The position numbers and the translations under genes are program-made. 64,000 bases of DNA from Actinomycetes bacterium (GTDB lineage Bacteria; Actinomycetota; Actinomycetes; Mycobacteriales; Mycobacteriaceae), in NCBI GenBank assembly GCA_023404955.1, contig JAEXZY010000077.1:25058-89057 (forward strand). The letters are read 5' to 3'. Below the pieces are notes generated by a model, which ran no database searches, had not been told where the DNA came from, and saw only the letters and a list, made by a program, of their open reading frames with translations. Below, piece after piece: positions 8,234 to 16,418 of the stretch (within the stretch, counting starts at the first letter, position 1; each line of letters opens with the position of its first letter).

Positions 8234-9337
8234 ATGCCCGCTGTCACGCCCTTCCGCATCGCGATCCCCAACGCCGACCTCGCCGACCTGCGGGATCGGC
8301 TGACACGCACCCGGTGGCCCGAACGCGAATGCGTGGACGACTGGAGCCAGGGCCTGCCGCTGTCCTACGCGCAGGAGCTCGCCGACTACTGGCGCGATGA
8401 ATACGACTGGCGGACAAGGGAAGCCGCGTTGAACCGGTTCGACCAGTTCACCACCGAGATCGACGGGCTGTCGATTCACTTCGTGCACCAGCGCTGCGGC
8501 CGTGACGACGCGTTCCCGCTGCTGATCACCCACGGCTGGCCCGGCTCGATCGTCGAATTCACCAAGGTGATCGAGCCGCTGACCGCCGCGGGCTTCGACG
8601 TGGTGTGCCCGTCACTGCCCGGCTACGGATTCTCGGGCAAACCCACGTCGACGGGGTGGGGCATCGAACGCATCGCGACCGCGTGGGACGAGCTGATGGT
8701 TCGCCTGGGCTACGAGCGCTACGGCGCCCAGGGCGGCGACTGGGGGTCTGCGGTGACGACGCAGATCGGTCGCAACCAGGGGCACTGCGTGGCGATCCAC
8801 ACCAACATGCCGATCGGGCGGCCGCCCAAGGACCTGAGCGATCTCACCGCAGAGGAGCGCGAGGTGCTCGACAGCTACGCCGACCATCAGCGGTGGGGCA
8901 CCGGATACTCCAAGCAGCAGTCGACGCGCCCACAGACGCTTGGCTACGGGCTGACGGACTCCCCCGTCGGGCAGATGGCCTGGATCGTCGAGAAGTTCTG
9001 GGCCTGGACCGATTCCGACGGGCATCCGGAGAACGTGCTGACCAAGGACGAGATGCTCGACAACGTGATGCTCTACTGGCTGACGGCCAGCGCTACGTCG
9101 TCTGCGCGGCTGTACTGGGAGAGCTTCGGCTCGTTCCGCGACGGCGGCCGGGTCGAATTGCCCACCGGCGTCGCGTCATTCCCCAAGGAGATCCTGCGCT
9201 CGTCGCGCCGCTGGTGCGAAGCGCCCTACAACATCACCCGCTGGACCGACATGCCCCGCGGCGGCCACTTCGCCGCGTTCGAGCAGCCGGGGCTGTACAC
9301 CGACGACGTCATCGCGTTCTTCTCCGACTTCCGCTAG
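8234..9337 (+). CDS. Epoxide hydrolase (EHN-type alpha/beta hydrolase)
   Basis: Alpha/beta hydrolase of 367 aa with the N-terminal extension typical of microsomal-type epoxide hydrolases (FRIAIPNADLADLRDRL). It would open epoxides with water through an ester intermediate. HGWPGS (near residue 98) supplies the oxyanion-hole region, GGDWGS (near residue 170) carries the nucleophilic Asp, and PRGGHFAAFEQP near the C-terminus supplies the catalytic His. The start is an ATG preceded by AGGATG. Mycobacteria carry several such paralogues, so no specific Eph letter is assigned. The stop overlaps that of the convergent acyl-CoA synthetase by 4 bp. Confidence 0.9.
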   Translation: MPAVTPFRIAIPNADLADLRDRLTRTRWPERECVDDWSQGLPLSYAQELADYWRDEYDWRTREAALNRFDQFTTEIDGLSIHFVHQRCGRDDAFPLLITHGWPGSIVEFTKVIEPLTAAGFDVVCPSLPGYGFSGKPTSTGWGIERIATAWDELMVRLGYERYGAQGGDWGSAVTTQIGRNQGHCVAIHTNMPIGRPPKDLSDLTAEEREVLDSYADHQRWGTGYSKQQSTRPQTLGYGLTDSPVGQMAWIVEKFWAWTDSDGHPENVLTKDEMLDNVMLYWLTASATSSARLYWESFGSFRDGGRVELPTGVASFPKEILRSSRRWCEAPYNITRWTDMPRGGHFAAFEQPGLYTDDVIAFFSDFR

Positions 9338-10950
9338 AGACCGAAGATCTCCACGCTGCGCTCGCGCATCTCGACCTTGCGCACCTTCCCGGTGACCGTC
9401 ATCGGGAACTCGTCGACAACGTGCACGTAACGCGGGATCTTGTAGTGCGCCAACGCCTGCGACGCGAACTGCCGCAGCGCGGCCGCGTCGAGTGCGGGCC
9501 GGCCGGGGCGCATCCGGATCCAGGCGCAGACCTCCTCCCCGTACGTGGCGTCCGGCACACCGACCACCTGTGCGTCCTCGATGTCGGGATGCGTGTAGAG
9601 GAACTCCTCGATCTCGCGCGGGTAGATGTTCTCCCCGCCGCGGATCACCATGTCCTTGATGCGGCCGACGATCGTGCAGTAGCCGTCTGCGCGCATCACC
9701 GCGAGATCGCCGGTGTGCATCCAGCCGTCGGAATCGATGGCCTGCGCGGTCTTCTCGTCGTCGTTCCAGTAGCCGAGCATCACCGAGTAGCCGCGGGTGC
9801 AGAACTCGCCGGGCTCGCCGCGCTCGACGGTCTCGCCGGTATCGGGGTCGATCACCTTGATCTCCACATGCGGGTGCGCCCGCCCGATCGTCGCCGTACG
9901 CCGCTCTAGATCGTCGTCGACGCGCGTCTGGCACGACACCGGCGACGTCTCCGTCATGCCGTAGGCGATCGCGACCTCCGCCATGTGCATGTCGTTGACG
10001 CAGCGTTTCATCACCTCGACGGGGCACACGGACCCCGCCATGATTCCCGTGCGGAGTTGCGACAGGTCACGCTGCGGGAAGTCGGCGTGGTTCTGCATCG
10101 CAATGAACATGGTCGGGACGCCGTAGACCCCGGTACACCGTTCCTGCTCGATGGCATTCAGCGTCGAGCCCGGATCGAAGCCGGGCGCCGGGATCACCAT
10201 CGTGGTGCCGTGGCTGGTGCATCCGAGGTTGCCCATCACCATGCCGAAGCAGTGGTAGAACGGCACCGGGATGCAGAGCCGGTCCTGCGGGCCGAGCCCG
10301 ATGAGCTCGGTGGTGAAGTAGCCGTTGTTCAGGATGTTGCGGTGGGAGAGCGTCGCACCCTTCGGGAAACCCGTTGTGCCCGAGGTGTATTGGATGTTGA
10401 TCGGATCTCGGTTGTCGAGCGCGGCGCCACGGTCGGCGAGCTCGTCGGCCCCCACCGCGGCCACCCCGGCTCGCAGAGCGTCCCAGTCGGGGGTGCCGAT
10501 GAACACCACATCGGTCAGGGTCGGTACGTCCCCGCGCACCCCGGCGACCATCGCCACGTAGTCCGAGGTCTTGAACGACGTCGCGGCGATCAGCAACCGG
10601 GTCCCCGATTGCTCGAGAACGTAGGCGAGTTCGTGCGTGCGGTAGGCGGGGTTGATGTTCACCAGGATGGCGCCGCTCTTGGCGCACGCGTACTGCGCGA
10701 TGGTCCACTGCGCGCAGTTCGGTGCCCAGATCCCGACGCGGTCACCCTTGGCGATGCCTTTCGCCATCAGGCCGCGGGCGATGACGTCGACCTCTGCGTT
10801 CAGCTCGGCGTAGGAGTACCGCAGACCCTGCGCGACGTCGACGAGCGCCTCGACGTCGGGGTATCGGGCCGCGGTGCGTTCCAGGTTCGCGCCGATCGTC
10901 TCCTCGAGGATCGGCGTGTCGACCGGGCCGGCCTCGTAACTGGAGCTCAT
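9334..10950 (-). CDS. Acyl-CoA synthetase (FadD35-like, AMP-binding)
   Basis: Adenylate-forming enzyme of 538 aa that activates a fatty acid as acyl-AMP and transfers it to CoA. It has the P-loop motif YTSGTTGFPKGA, the core motif YGMTETSP, the hinge region HTGDLAVMRADGY and GRIKDMVIRGGENIYP, and the C-terminal catalytic lysine in MTVTGKVRK. All catalytic signatures look intact. The ATG overlaps the upstream synthetase stop as ATGA, so the two enzymes are coupled. Family resemblance is closest to fatty-acyl-CoA synthases of the FadD35/AcsM-neighbour type. Chain-length preference cannot be told from sequence. Confidence 0.88.
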   Translation of the reverse strand: MSSSYEAGPVDTPILEETIGANLERTAARYPDVEALVDVAQGLRYSYAELNAEVDVIARGLMAKGIAKGDRVGIWAPNCAQWTIAQYACAKSGAILVNINPAYRTHELAYVLEQSGTRLLIAATSFKTSDYVAMVAGVRGDVPTLTDVVFIGTPDWDALRAGVAAVGADELADRGAALDNRDPINIQYTSGTTGFPKGATLSHRNILNNGYFTTELIGLGPQDRLCIPVPFYHCFGMVMGNLGCTSHGTTMVIPAPGFDPGSTLNAIEQERCTGVYGVPTMFIAMQNHADFPQRDLSQLRTGIMAGSVCPVEVMKRCVNDMHMAEVAIAYGMTETSPVSCQTRVDDDLERRTATIGRAHPHVEIKVIDPDTGETVERGEPGEFCTRGYSVMLGYWNDDEKTAQAIDSDGWMHTGDLAVMRADGYCTIVGRIKDMVIRGGENIYPREIEEFLYTHPDIEDAQVVGVPDATYGEEVCAWIRMRPGRPALDAAALRQFASQALAHYKIPRYVHVVDEFPMTVTGKVRKVEMRERSVEIFGL

Positions 10951-12638
10951 GACAACAGATCCTCGTACCGGTGTTCGGTCTCGATGGGCGTACCCGCAGC
11001 GTGCGCCTCCTCCTCGCGGCGGCGGAGGTCGACGCGGCGGATCTTGCCCGAGATCGTCTTGGGTAGTTCGAAGAATTCGACGCGGCGCACCTTGAGGTAG
11101 GGCGCCAGGTGGTCGCGGCTGTACTGCATGATCTGCCTTGCCGTTTCGGCATCGGCGGACCACCCGTCGGCCAACGCCACGTAGGCCTTCGGCACCGCGA
11201 GGCGGGTGTCGTCGGGCGCGGGGACGACGGCCGCCTCCACCACCGCGGGGTGCTCGATCAGCACACTTTCCAGCTCGAACGGCGACACCTTGTAGTCCGA
11301 CGACTTGAAGACGTCGTCGGTGCGCCCGATGTAGGTGATGTAGCCGTCCGCGTCGCGGCTGGCCACGTCGCCGGTGTGGTAGTACCCGTCGCGCATCACG
11401 TGGGCGTTGCGCTTCTGGTCGTCGAGGTAGCCGGTCATCAGGTTGCGCGGGGTGGCGCGCAGGTCCAGGCAGATCTCGCCCTCGTCCGCCTCGGCGCCGG
11501 TCAGCGGGTCGACCAGGACCACCGGTACGCCGGGCATCGGCCGCCCCATCGAGCCGGCCTTCACGGGCTGGCCGGGGGTGTTGCCGACCTGTAGCGTCGT
11601 CTCGGTCTGGCCGAACCCGTCGCGAATCGTCAGACCCCATGCCTTGTGGACCTGGGCGATCACGTCCGGGTTGAGCGGTTCGCCCGCTCCGAGGATTTCC
11701 CGCAGCCCCTCCGGCCTGTCGCCAAGGTCGGCTTGAATCAGCATGCGCCACACGGTCGGTGGCGCACAGAAGGTGTTGACGCGGGCGCGGCGCAATTGGT
11801 GCAGCAGCGCCGCGGCGTCGAAGCGCGCGTAGTTGTAGACGAAGATCGTCGCCTCGGCGATCCACGGCGCGAAGAAGCAACTCCATGCGTGCTTGGCCCA
11901 GCCGGGCGAGCTGATCGCGAGATGGACGTCACCCGGCCTCACCCCGATCCACGCCATCGTCGACAGATGCCCGACCGCGTAGCTCACCTGCGAGTGCTCG
12001 ACGAGCTTGGGCCTACTGGTGGTGCCCGAGGTGAAGTACACGAGGCTGGTGTCGTCGGCCTCGGTGCACGCGGTGAACGGCACCGCCTGGCTCGAGTACG
12101 CGTCGGCGTACGAGTGCCAACCGGGCGCGGGTTCGCCCACGACCACCCGCATGTAGTCGCCCTCGACCCCGTCGAACTTCGCGGTGTCCGCGGCGTTCGC
12201 GATGACGACCCGGGCAGCGCCGCGGCCGATGCGATCGGCGAGGTCGGCGGCGCCCAGCGCGCTGGTCGTCGGCATGATGACGGCGCCGAGCTTGGCGATC
12301 GCGAGCATCGACACCCACAGCTCGACCTGGTTGCCCAGCATCAGGACGACGCGGTCGCCCTTGCCCACGCCCAGGCCCTGCAACCACGTCGCCACCTGAT
12401 CGGAGCGTGCCGCCATGTCGGCGAACGTGATCTTCTGCTCGCTGCCGTCCTCTTCGACGATCCACAGTGCGACATCGTGTGGGCGGCCACCGGCGATGAC
12501 GTCGAACCAGTCGGTGGCCCAATTGAACTGGCCCGTGATCTCAGGCCAAGCGAAGGTCTCCACAGCCTTGTCGTAATCGCTGATCACGGCCACGAGGTGA
12601 TCGCGGGCGGCGCGATACCGATCGGTGTTGGTCGTCAT
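10947..12638 (-). CDS. AMP-binding acyl-CoA synthetase (ACSM/acetyl-CoA synthetase-like)
   Basis: Second adenylate-forming enzyme of the pair, 563 aa. Motifs are YFTSGTTSRPKLVEHS (P-loop, near residue 210), DGFGQTETT (core), YYHTGDVASRDADGY with GRTDDVFKSSDYKVSP (hinge), and LPKTISGKIRR (catalytic lysine). The acceptor region resembles medium-chain (ACSM) and acetyl-CoA-synthetase-like enzymes rather than FadD proteins. The start ATG lies 6 nt after CAGTAT, so a leaderless transcript is likely. Two different synthetases in one transcript suggest handling of two acid substrates in a shared degradative route, which is inference. Confidence 0.88.
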   Translation of the reverse strand: MTTNTDRYRAARDHLVAVISDYDKAVETFAWPEITGQFNWATDWFDVIAGGRPHDVALWIVEEDGSEQKITFADMAARSDQVATWLQGLGVGKGDRVVLMLGNQVELWVSMLAIAKLGAVIMPTTSALGAADLADRIGRGAARVVIANAADTAKFDGVEGDYMRVVVGEPAPGWHSYADAYSSQAVPFTACTEADDTSLVYFTSGTTSRPKLVEHSQVSYAVGHLSTMAWIGVRPGDVHLAISSPGWAKHAWSCFFAPWIAEATIFVYNYARFDAAALLHQLRRARVNTFCAPPTVWRMLIQADLGDRPEGLREILGAGEPLNPDVIAQVHKAWGLTIRDGFGQTETTLQVGNTPGQPVKAGSMGRPMPGVPVVLVDPLTGAEADEGEICLDLRATPRNLMTGYLDDQKRNAHVMRDGYYHTGDVASRDADGYITYIGRTDDVFKSSDYKVSPFELESVLIEHPAVVEAAVVPAPDDTRLAVPKAYVALADGWSADAETARQIMQYSRDHLAPYLKVRRVEFFELPKTISGKIRRVDLRRREEEAHAAGTPIETEHRYEDLLS

Positions 12639-12644
12639 GGCTCG

Positions 12645-12650
12645 ATACTG
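12645..12650 (-). promoter_or_regulatory. -10-like hexamer, leaderless start of acyl-CoA synthetase
   Basis: Minus-strand CAGTAT ends 6 nt before the ATG at 12638. It sits between the start codon and the large hairpin at 12664-12719. Confidence 0.5.
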
Positions 12651-12663
12651 CCCTGCGACCGGT

Positions 12664-12719
12664 CGAGACTGCGGGGAGATCGCGTTCTCGGCGCAGATCG
12701 CGATCTCCCCGCAGTCTCG
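12664..12719. terminator. Perfect 21-bp stem, 14-nt loop hairpin
   Basis: Two 21-nt arms (12664-12684 and 12699-12719) are perfect reverse complements, beginning CGAGACTGCGGGG, with a 14-nt loop. The element fills the gap after the ABC exporter operon and before the acyl-CoA synthetase promoter, so it probably ends the ABC transcript. No T-tract follows on either strand, so it is not a classical intrinsic terminator. It could also be a copy of an intergenic palindromic repeat. Confidence 0.7.
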
Positions 12720-12729
12720 GCGCGAGGAC

Positions 12730-14550
12730 TCAGGCCAGCGACTGCACCCAGGACCGGTGCAGCGCCGCGTAGTGTCCGTCGTCGCGGGTGGTGAGCTCCT
12801 CCGGCGAGCCGTCCTCGACGATCTGGCCGTGCTCGAGCACCAGCACCCGGTCGGCGATCTGCACGGTCGACAGCCGGTGGGCGATCACGATCGCCGTCCG
12901 CTCCGCGAGCACGGTCTCCAACGCCCGCTGCACCATCCGCTCGCTCGGGATATCCAGCGACGACGTGGCCTCGTCGAGGATCAGCACCGCCGGGTCGGCC
13001 AGGAACGCCCGCGCGAACGCGACCAGCTGACGCTGTCCCGCCGACAACCGGCCGCCTCGCTTGGCGACGTCGGTGTCGTACCCCTCGGGTAGCGCGGAGA
13101 TGAAGCCGTCCGCGCCGACCGCCGCGGCCGCCGCCCGCACCTCCGCGTCGGACGCATCGGGCTTGCCGAAGCGGATGTTGTCGGCGACCGTGCCCCCGAA
13201 CATGAAGTTCTCCTGCGTCACCATCACCACGTGCCGGCGCAGATCGTTCTGGGCGAGGTCGCGCAGATCGACTCCGTCGAGCGACACGCTGCCCGCCACC
13301 GGATCGTAGAACCGGGTGACCAGCTTCGCGATCGTCGTCTTGCCCGCGCCGGTGGTGCCGACCAGCGCGACGGTCTGGCCGGCCGGGATGGTCAGATCCA
13401 GGTGAGGCAGTACCGGCCGGTTCGCCACGTACTCGAACCGGACATCGCGGAATTCGATGTCTCCGCGCACCGTGTCGAGCGCCACCGGTTCGACCGGGTC
13501 ACTGATGCCCGGCTTCTCGGCGAGCACCCCGGCCAGCTTCTCCAGCGCCGATGACGCCGATTGGAAGGTGTTGAAGAACTGCGAGATCTCCTGCATCGGC
13601 TCGAAGAACATCCGCAGGTAGAGCAGGAACGCGGCCAGCGTGCCGATGGTCATCTCACCGTGCAGCACCCGGTAGCCGCCGTAGAGCAGCACGACGCCGG
13701 TGGTGATGTTGCCGACGAACTTCACGCCGGGCATGAAGATCGCCAGCAGCCTGAACGTCTTCTCGTTGATCACCCGATAGCGGTCGGCGACGTCCTCGAA
13801 GATCTCCTGGTTGCGCGGCTCGCGGCGATACGCCTGCACTGCCTTGATGCCCGTCATGGTCTCGACGAACTGCACGATCACCAGCGCTGAGATCTCGCGC
13901 ACCTGACGGTAGATGCGGGACGACTCGCGGTGGAACCACGCGACGAGCATCACCAGGATCGGGAAGGCCGCCAGACACATCAGGCCCAGCTCGGCATCGA
14001 GGGTGATCAGCAGAACAGCGGTGCCGACGAGGGTGAGCACCGCGGTGATCAGGCTGTCGAAGCCCGTCTCCAGCATGTCCTGGATCGCCTCGACGTCGTT
14101 GGTGGACCGGCTGACGACCCGGCCGGAGGTGTAGCGGTCGTGGAACGCGATGTCGAGCCGGCCGAAATGCCGGAAAACGCGCCGGCGCAGTTCACGCAGC
14201 ACCCGCTGACCGACGCGGCCCGAGCGGCGAAGGAAGAACATCCGCGCGCTGGCCTGAACGACGACGACAGCGCACAGCACCCCGACGATCGTCATCAGCG
14301 TGGCGGCCGACCCGCCGTCGAGCAGGGGCGGGATGCCGTTGTCGATGCCCTTCTGCACCAGGATCGGAACCGACAGCCGCGCAGCGTTCTCCACGACGAC
14401 GACGACAGCCAGCGCGGCCACCGTCCACTTGTAAGGGCGGAGCAGGGAACCCAGCAGCGCGCGGGCTTCGCGGCGCCGCGGCACCGACTCGTCGATGGGC
14501 AGGTCGTCGTGTTCGTCGAACCGGCCGCGCCACTCCGGGGTCACGCTCAT
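12730..14550 (-). CDS. ABC exporter half-transporter, catalytic partner
   Basis: Type IV ABC exporter subunit of 606 aa: an N-terminal six-helix transmembrane domain (about residues 38-320) and a C-terminal nucleotide-binding domain. Walker A is GTTGAGKTT (near 400), the Q-loop is VTQENFMF, the signature is LSAGQR (near 504), Walker B is VLILDEAT (near 525) and the switch is IAHRLST. The catalytic glutamate is present, but the signature glycine is replaced by alanine. Paired with the upstream subunit, this gives one consensus and one degenerate ATP site. It overlaps that gene as ATGA. The substrate is unknown; drug or lipid export is usual for such heterodimers. Confidence 0.9.
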   Translation of the reverse strand: MSVTPEWRGRFDEHDDLPIDESVPRRREARALLGSLLRPYKWTVAALAVVVVVENAARLSVPILVQKGIDNGIPPLLDGGSAATLMTIVGVLCAVVVVQASARMFFLRRSGRVGQRVLRELRRRVFRHFGRLDIAFHDRYTSGRVVSRSTNDVEAIQDMLETGFDSLITAVLTLVGTAVLLITLDAELGLMCLAAFPILVMLVAWFHRESSRIYRQVREISALVIVQFVETMTGIKAVQAYRREPRNQEIFEDVADRYRVINEKTFRLLAIFMPGVKFVGNITTGVVLLYGGYRVLHGEMTIGTLAAFLLYLRMFFEPMQEISQFFNTFQSASSALEKLAGVLAEKPGISDPVEPVALDTVRGDIEFRDVRFEYVANRPVLPHLDLTIPAGQTVALVGTTGAGKTTIAKLVTRFYDPVAGSVSLDGVDLRDLAQNDLRRHVVMVTQENFMFGGTVADNIRFGKPDASDAEVRAAAAAVGADGFISALPEGYDTDVAKRGGRLSAGQRQLVAFARAFLADPAVLILDEATSSLDIPSERMVQRALETVLAERTAIVIAHRLSTVQIADRVLVLEHGQIVEDGSPEELTTRDDGHYAALHRSWVQSLA

Positions 14551-16418
14551 GACCGTCGCTCCAGGATCTCGTGATCCAGCCGCGCCCGCTCGGCCCGCTG
14601 CTCCCAGTCGGCCTCGCGTTCGCAGCCGTCGTCGAGTTCGTCGTCGGCGGCCAGCAGGTAGCGGTACGCCGGGACATCGGCCAGCAGCTCGGCGTGGGTG
14701 CCGACGTGGGTGATGGTGCCGTTCTGCAGCAATGCGACCCGATCGGCGAGCAGCACCGTCGAGGCACGGTGCGCGACCACCACACCGGTGACCGCGTGCA
14801 GCACCCTGCGCAGCGCCTCCTCGACCACGGCCTCGGTGTGTACGTCGAGGGCGCTCAACGTGTCGTCGAGCACCAGAATCCGGGGTGCCGACAGAATGGC
14901 ACGCGCCAGCGAAAGACGTTGCCGCTGGCCGCCCGACAGGCTCATCCCCTGCTCGCCGATGCGGGTGTCCAGGCCGTAGGGCAGGTCGTAGACGAACTGT
15001 GCGGCGGCCACCTCGACGGCTTGGCGCAGCTCGTCGTCGGTCGCGTCCGGTTTGCCCAGCTTGAGGTTCTCGGCCACCGACATCGAGAACAGCGTCGGAT
15101 CCTCGAACGCCGTGGCCACCGCCTGCCGCAGCGCCTCCAGGCTCAGCTCGCGAATGTCCTGGGCGTCGATGCGGATCTCGCCCTCGGTCACGTCGTAGAG
15201 CCGGGACAGCAGACCCACCAGCACCGACTTGCCCGATCCGGTGGCGCCGACGAGGGCGAGGGTTTCCCCCGGCTCCACGGTCACGTTCACGTGGCGCAGC
15301 GCCCATTCCTCGGAGTCAGGGAACCGGAACCCGACGTCGACGAGTTCGAGGCGACCTCCGCGCGGGGTCGCCTCGCGGGGGCCGTCGGTGATTTCCCGTG
15401 GCGCGTCGAAGATCTCGGCGATGCGGTTGGCCGCGGTGAAGGACTCCTGCGTCATCGACAGCAGGAATCCCAGCGACGCGATCGGCCAGACGAGCGACAG
15501 CATCATCGTGATGAACGCGACCAGCGTCCCCATCGTGACGTAGCCGTGGCCGGCGGCATACGCGCCGAAGCCCAGCACCAGGATCAGCGTCAGATTCGGG
15601 ATGACCTCCAACAGCGTCCAGAACTTCGCCGACACCGTCACCCGGCGCACCTGCGTCTCGTACAGGTCGGTCAGTTGTTCGTCGAAGCGGTCGTAGACGT
15701 AGTCCTCCCGGCCGAACGACTTGACCACGCGCAGCCCGAGCGCGGCCTCCTCGACGTGGGTCGCGACATGGCCGGCCTGGTCCTGGGCCTGCCGCGAGAG
15801 CCGCGTGTACTCCTGCTGGAAGTGCAGCACCGTCAGCGTGATCGGCACGATGGACACCAGCACCACCACGCCCAGTGGCCAGTACATCGCCAGCAGGATC
15901 GCGGTGACGATGGTGATCTGCAGGATGTTGAGGATCAGGAACGTCAACCCGAATGACATGAACCGCCGAATCGTGCTCAGATCGTTCATGATTCGCGACA
16001 ACAGCTGACCGGACTGCCAGCGGCCGTGGAAGGACATCGGCAGGATCTGCAGACGCGCGTAGAGGTCTTTGCGGATGTCGGCCTCGACGCCCATCGTCGC
16101 GCGCGACACCAGCCACCGCCGGATGAACCACAGCACCGCCTCGGCGACACCGAGTCCCATCGCCGCGGCCCCCAGCGTCCACAGGCCCTGCTGGTCCTGG
16201 TGGCGCACCGGTCCGTCGATCACCGCCTTGGTCATCAGCGGAATCCCGACCGTCGCTCCCAGGCTCGCGATGGCGACCGTGAACATCAGGATCCAGCGGC
16301 CGCGGTACGGCAGCAGGTACGGCAACATCCGCCACAGGTCCGAGCTGGGCCTCACCCGCCGGGGCCGCGGCGCTATCGCGGGCGCTGCACGCAGCGCAGA
16401 AGTTCCGGAATCAGCCAC
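14547..16418 (-). CDS. ABC exporter half-transporter with degenerate ATP site
   Basis: Partner exporter subunit of 623 aa with a transmembrane domain (about residues 40-320) and a nucleotide-binding domain. Walker A GATGSGKSV (near 394) and signature LSGGQRQR (near 496) are normal. Walker B reads ILVLDDTLSALD, with Asp in place of the catalytic Glu. The Q-loop reads AFEDPTLF, with Glu in place of Gln. The histidine switch VVAHRAST is kept. These changes match known asymmetric heterodimers such as TM287/288 and BmrCD. The GTG start overlaps the stop of the preceding ABC gene by 8 bp, and the 3' end overlaps the next ABC gene by 4 bp. Confidence 0.9.
   Translation of the reverse strand: MADSGTSALRAAPAIAPRPRRVRPSSDLWRMLPYLLPYRGRWILMFTVAIASLGATVGIPLMTKAVIDGPVRHQDQQGLWTLGAAAMGLGVAEAVLWFIRRWLVSRATMGVEADIRKDLYARLQILPMSFHGRWQSGQLLSRIMNDLSTIRRFMSFGLTFLILNILQITIVTAILLAMYWPLGVVVLVSIVPITLTVLHFQQEYTRLSRQAQDQAGHVATHVEEAALGLRVVKSFGREDYVYDRFDEQLTDLYETQVRRVTVSAKFWTLLEVIPNLTLILVLGFGAYAAGHGYVTMGTLVAFITMMLSLVWPIASLGFLLSMTQESFTAANRIAEIFDAPREITDGPREATPRGGRLELVDVGFRFPDSEEWALRHVNVTVEPGETLALVGATGSGKSVLVGLLSRLYDVTEGEIRIDAQDIRELSLEALRQAVATAFEDPTLFSMSVAENLKLGKPDATDDELRQAVEVAAAQFVYDLPYGLDTRIGEQGMSLSGGQRQRLSLARAILSAPRILVLDDTLSALDVHTEAVVEEALRRVLHAVTGVVVAHRASTVLLADRVALLQNGTITHVGTHAELLADVPAYRYLLAADDELDDGCEREADWEQRAERARLDHEILERRS

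Noticed and set aside
10951..11886. N-terminal extension of the FadD35-like gene in the open frame
   Set aside because: It lies wholly inside the upstream synthetase gene in another frame; the ATGA-overlap start gives a full-length enzyme.
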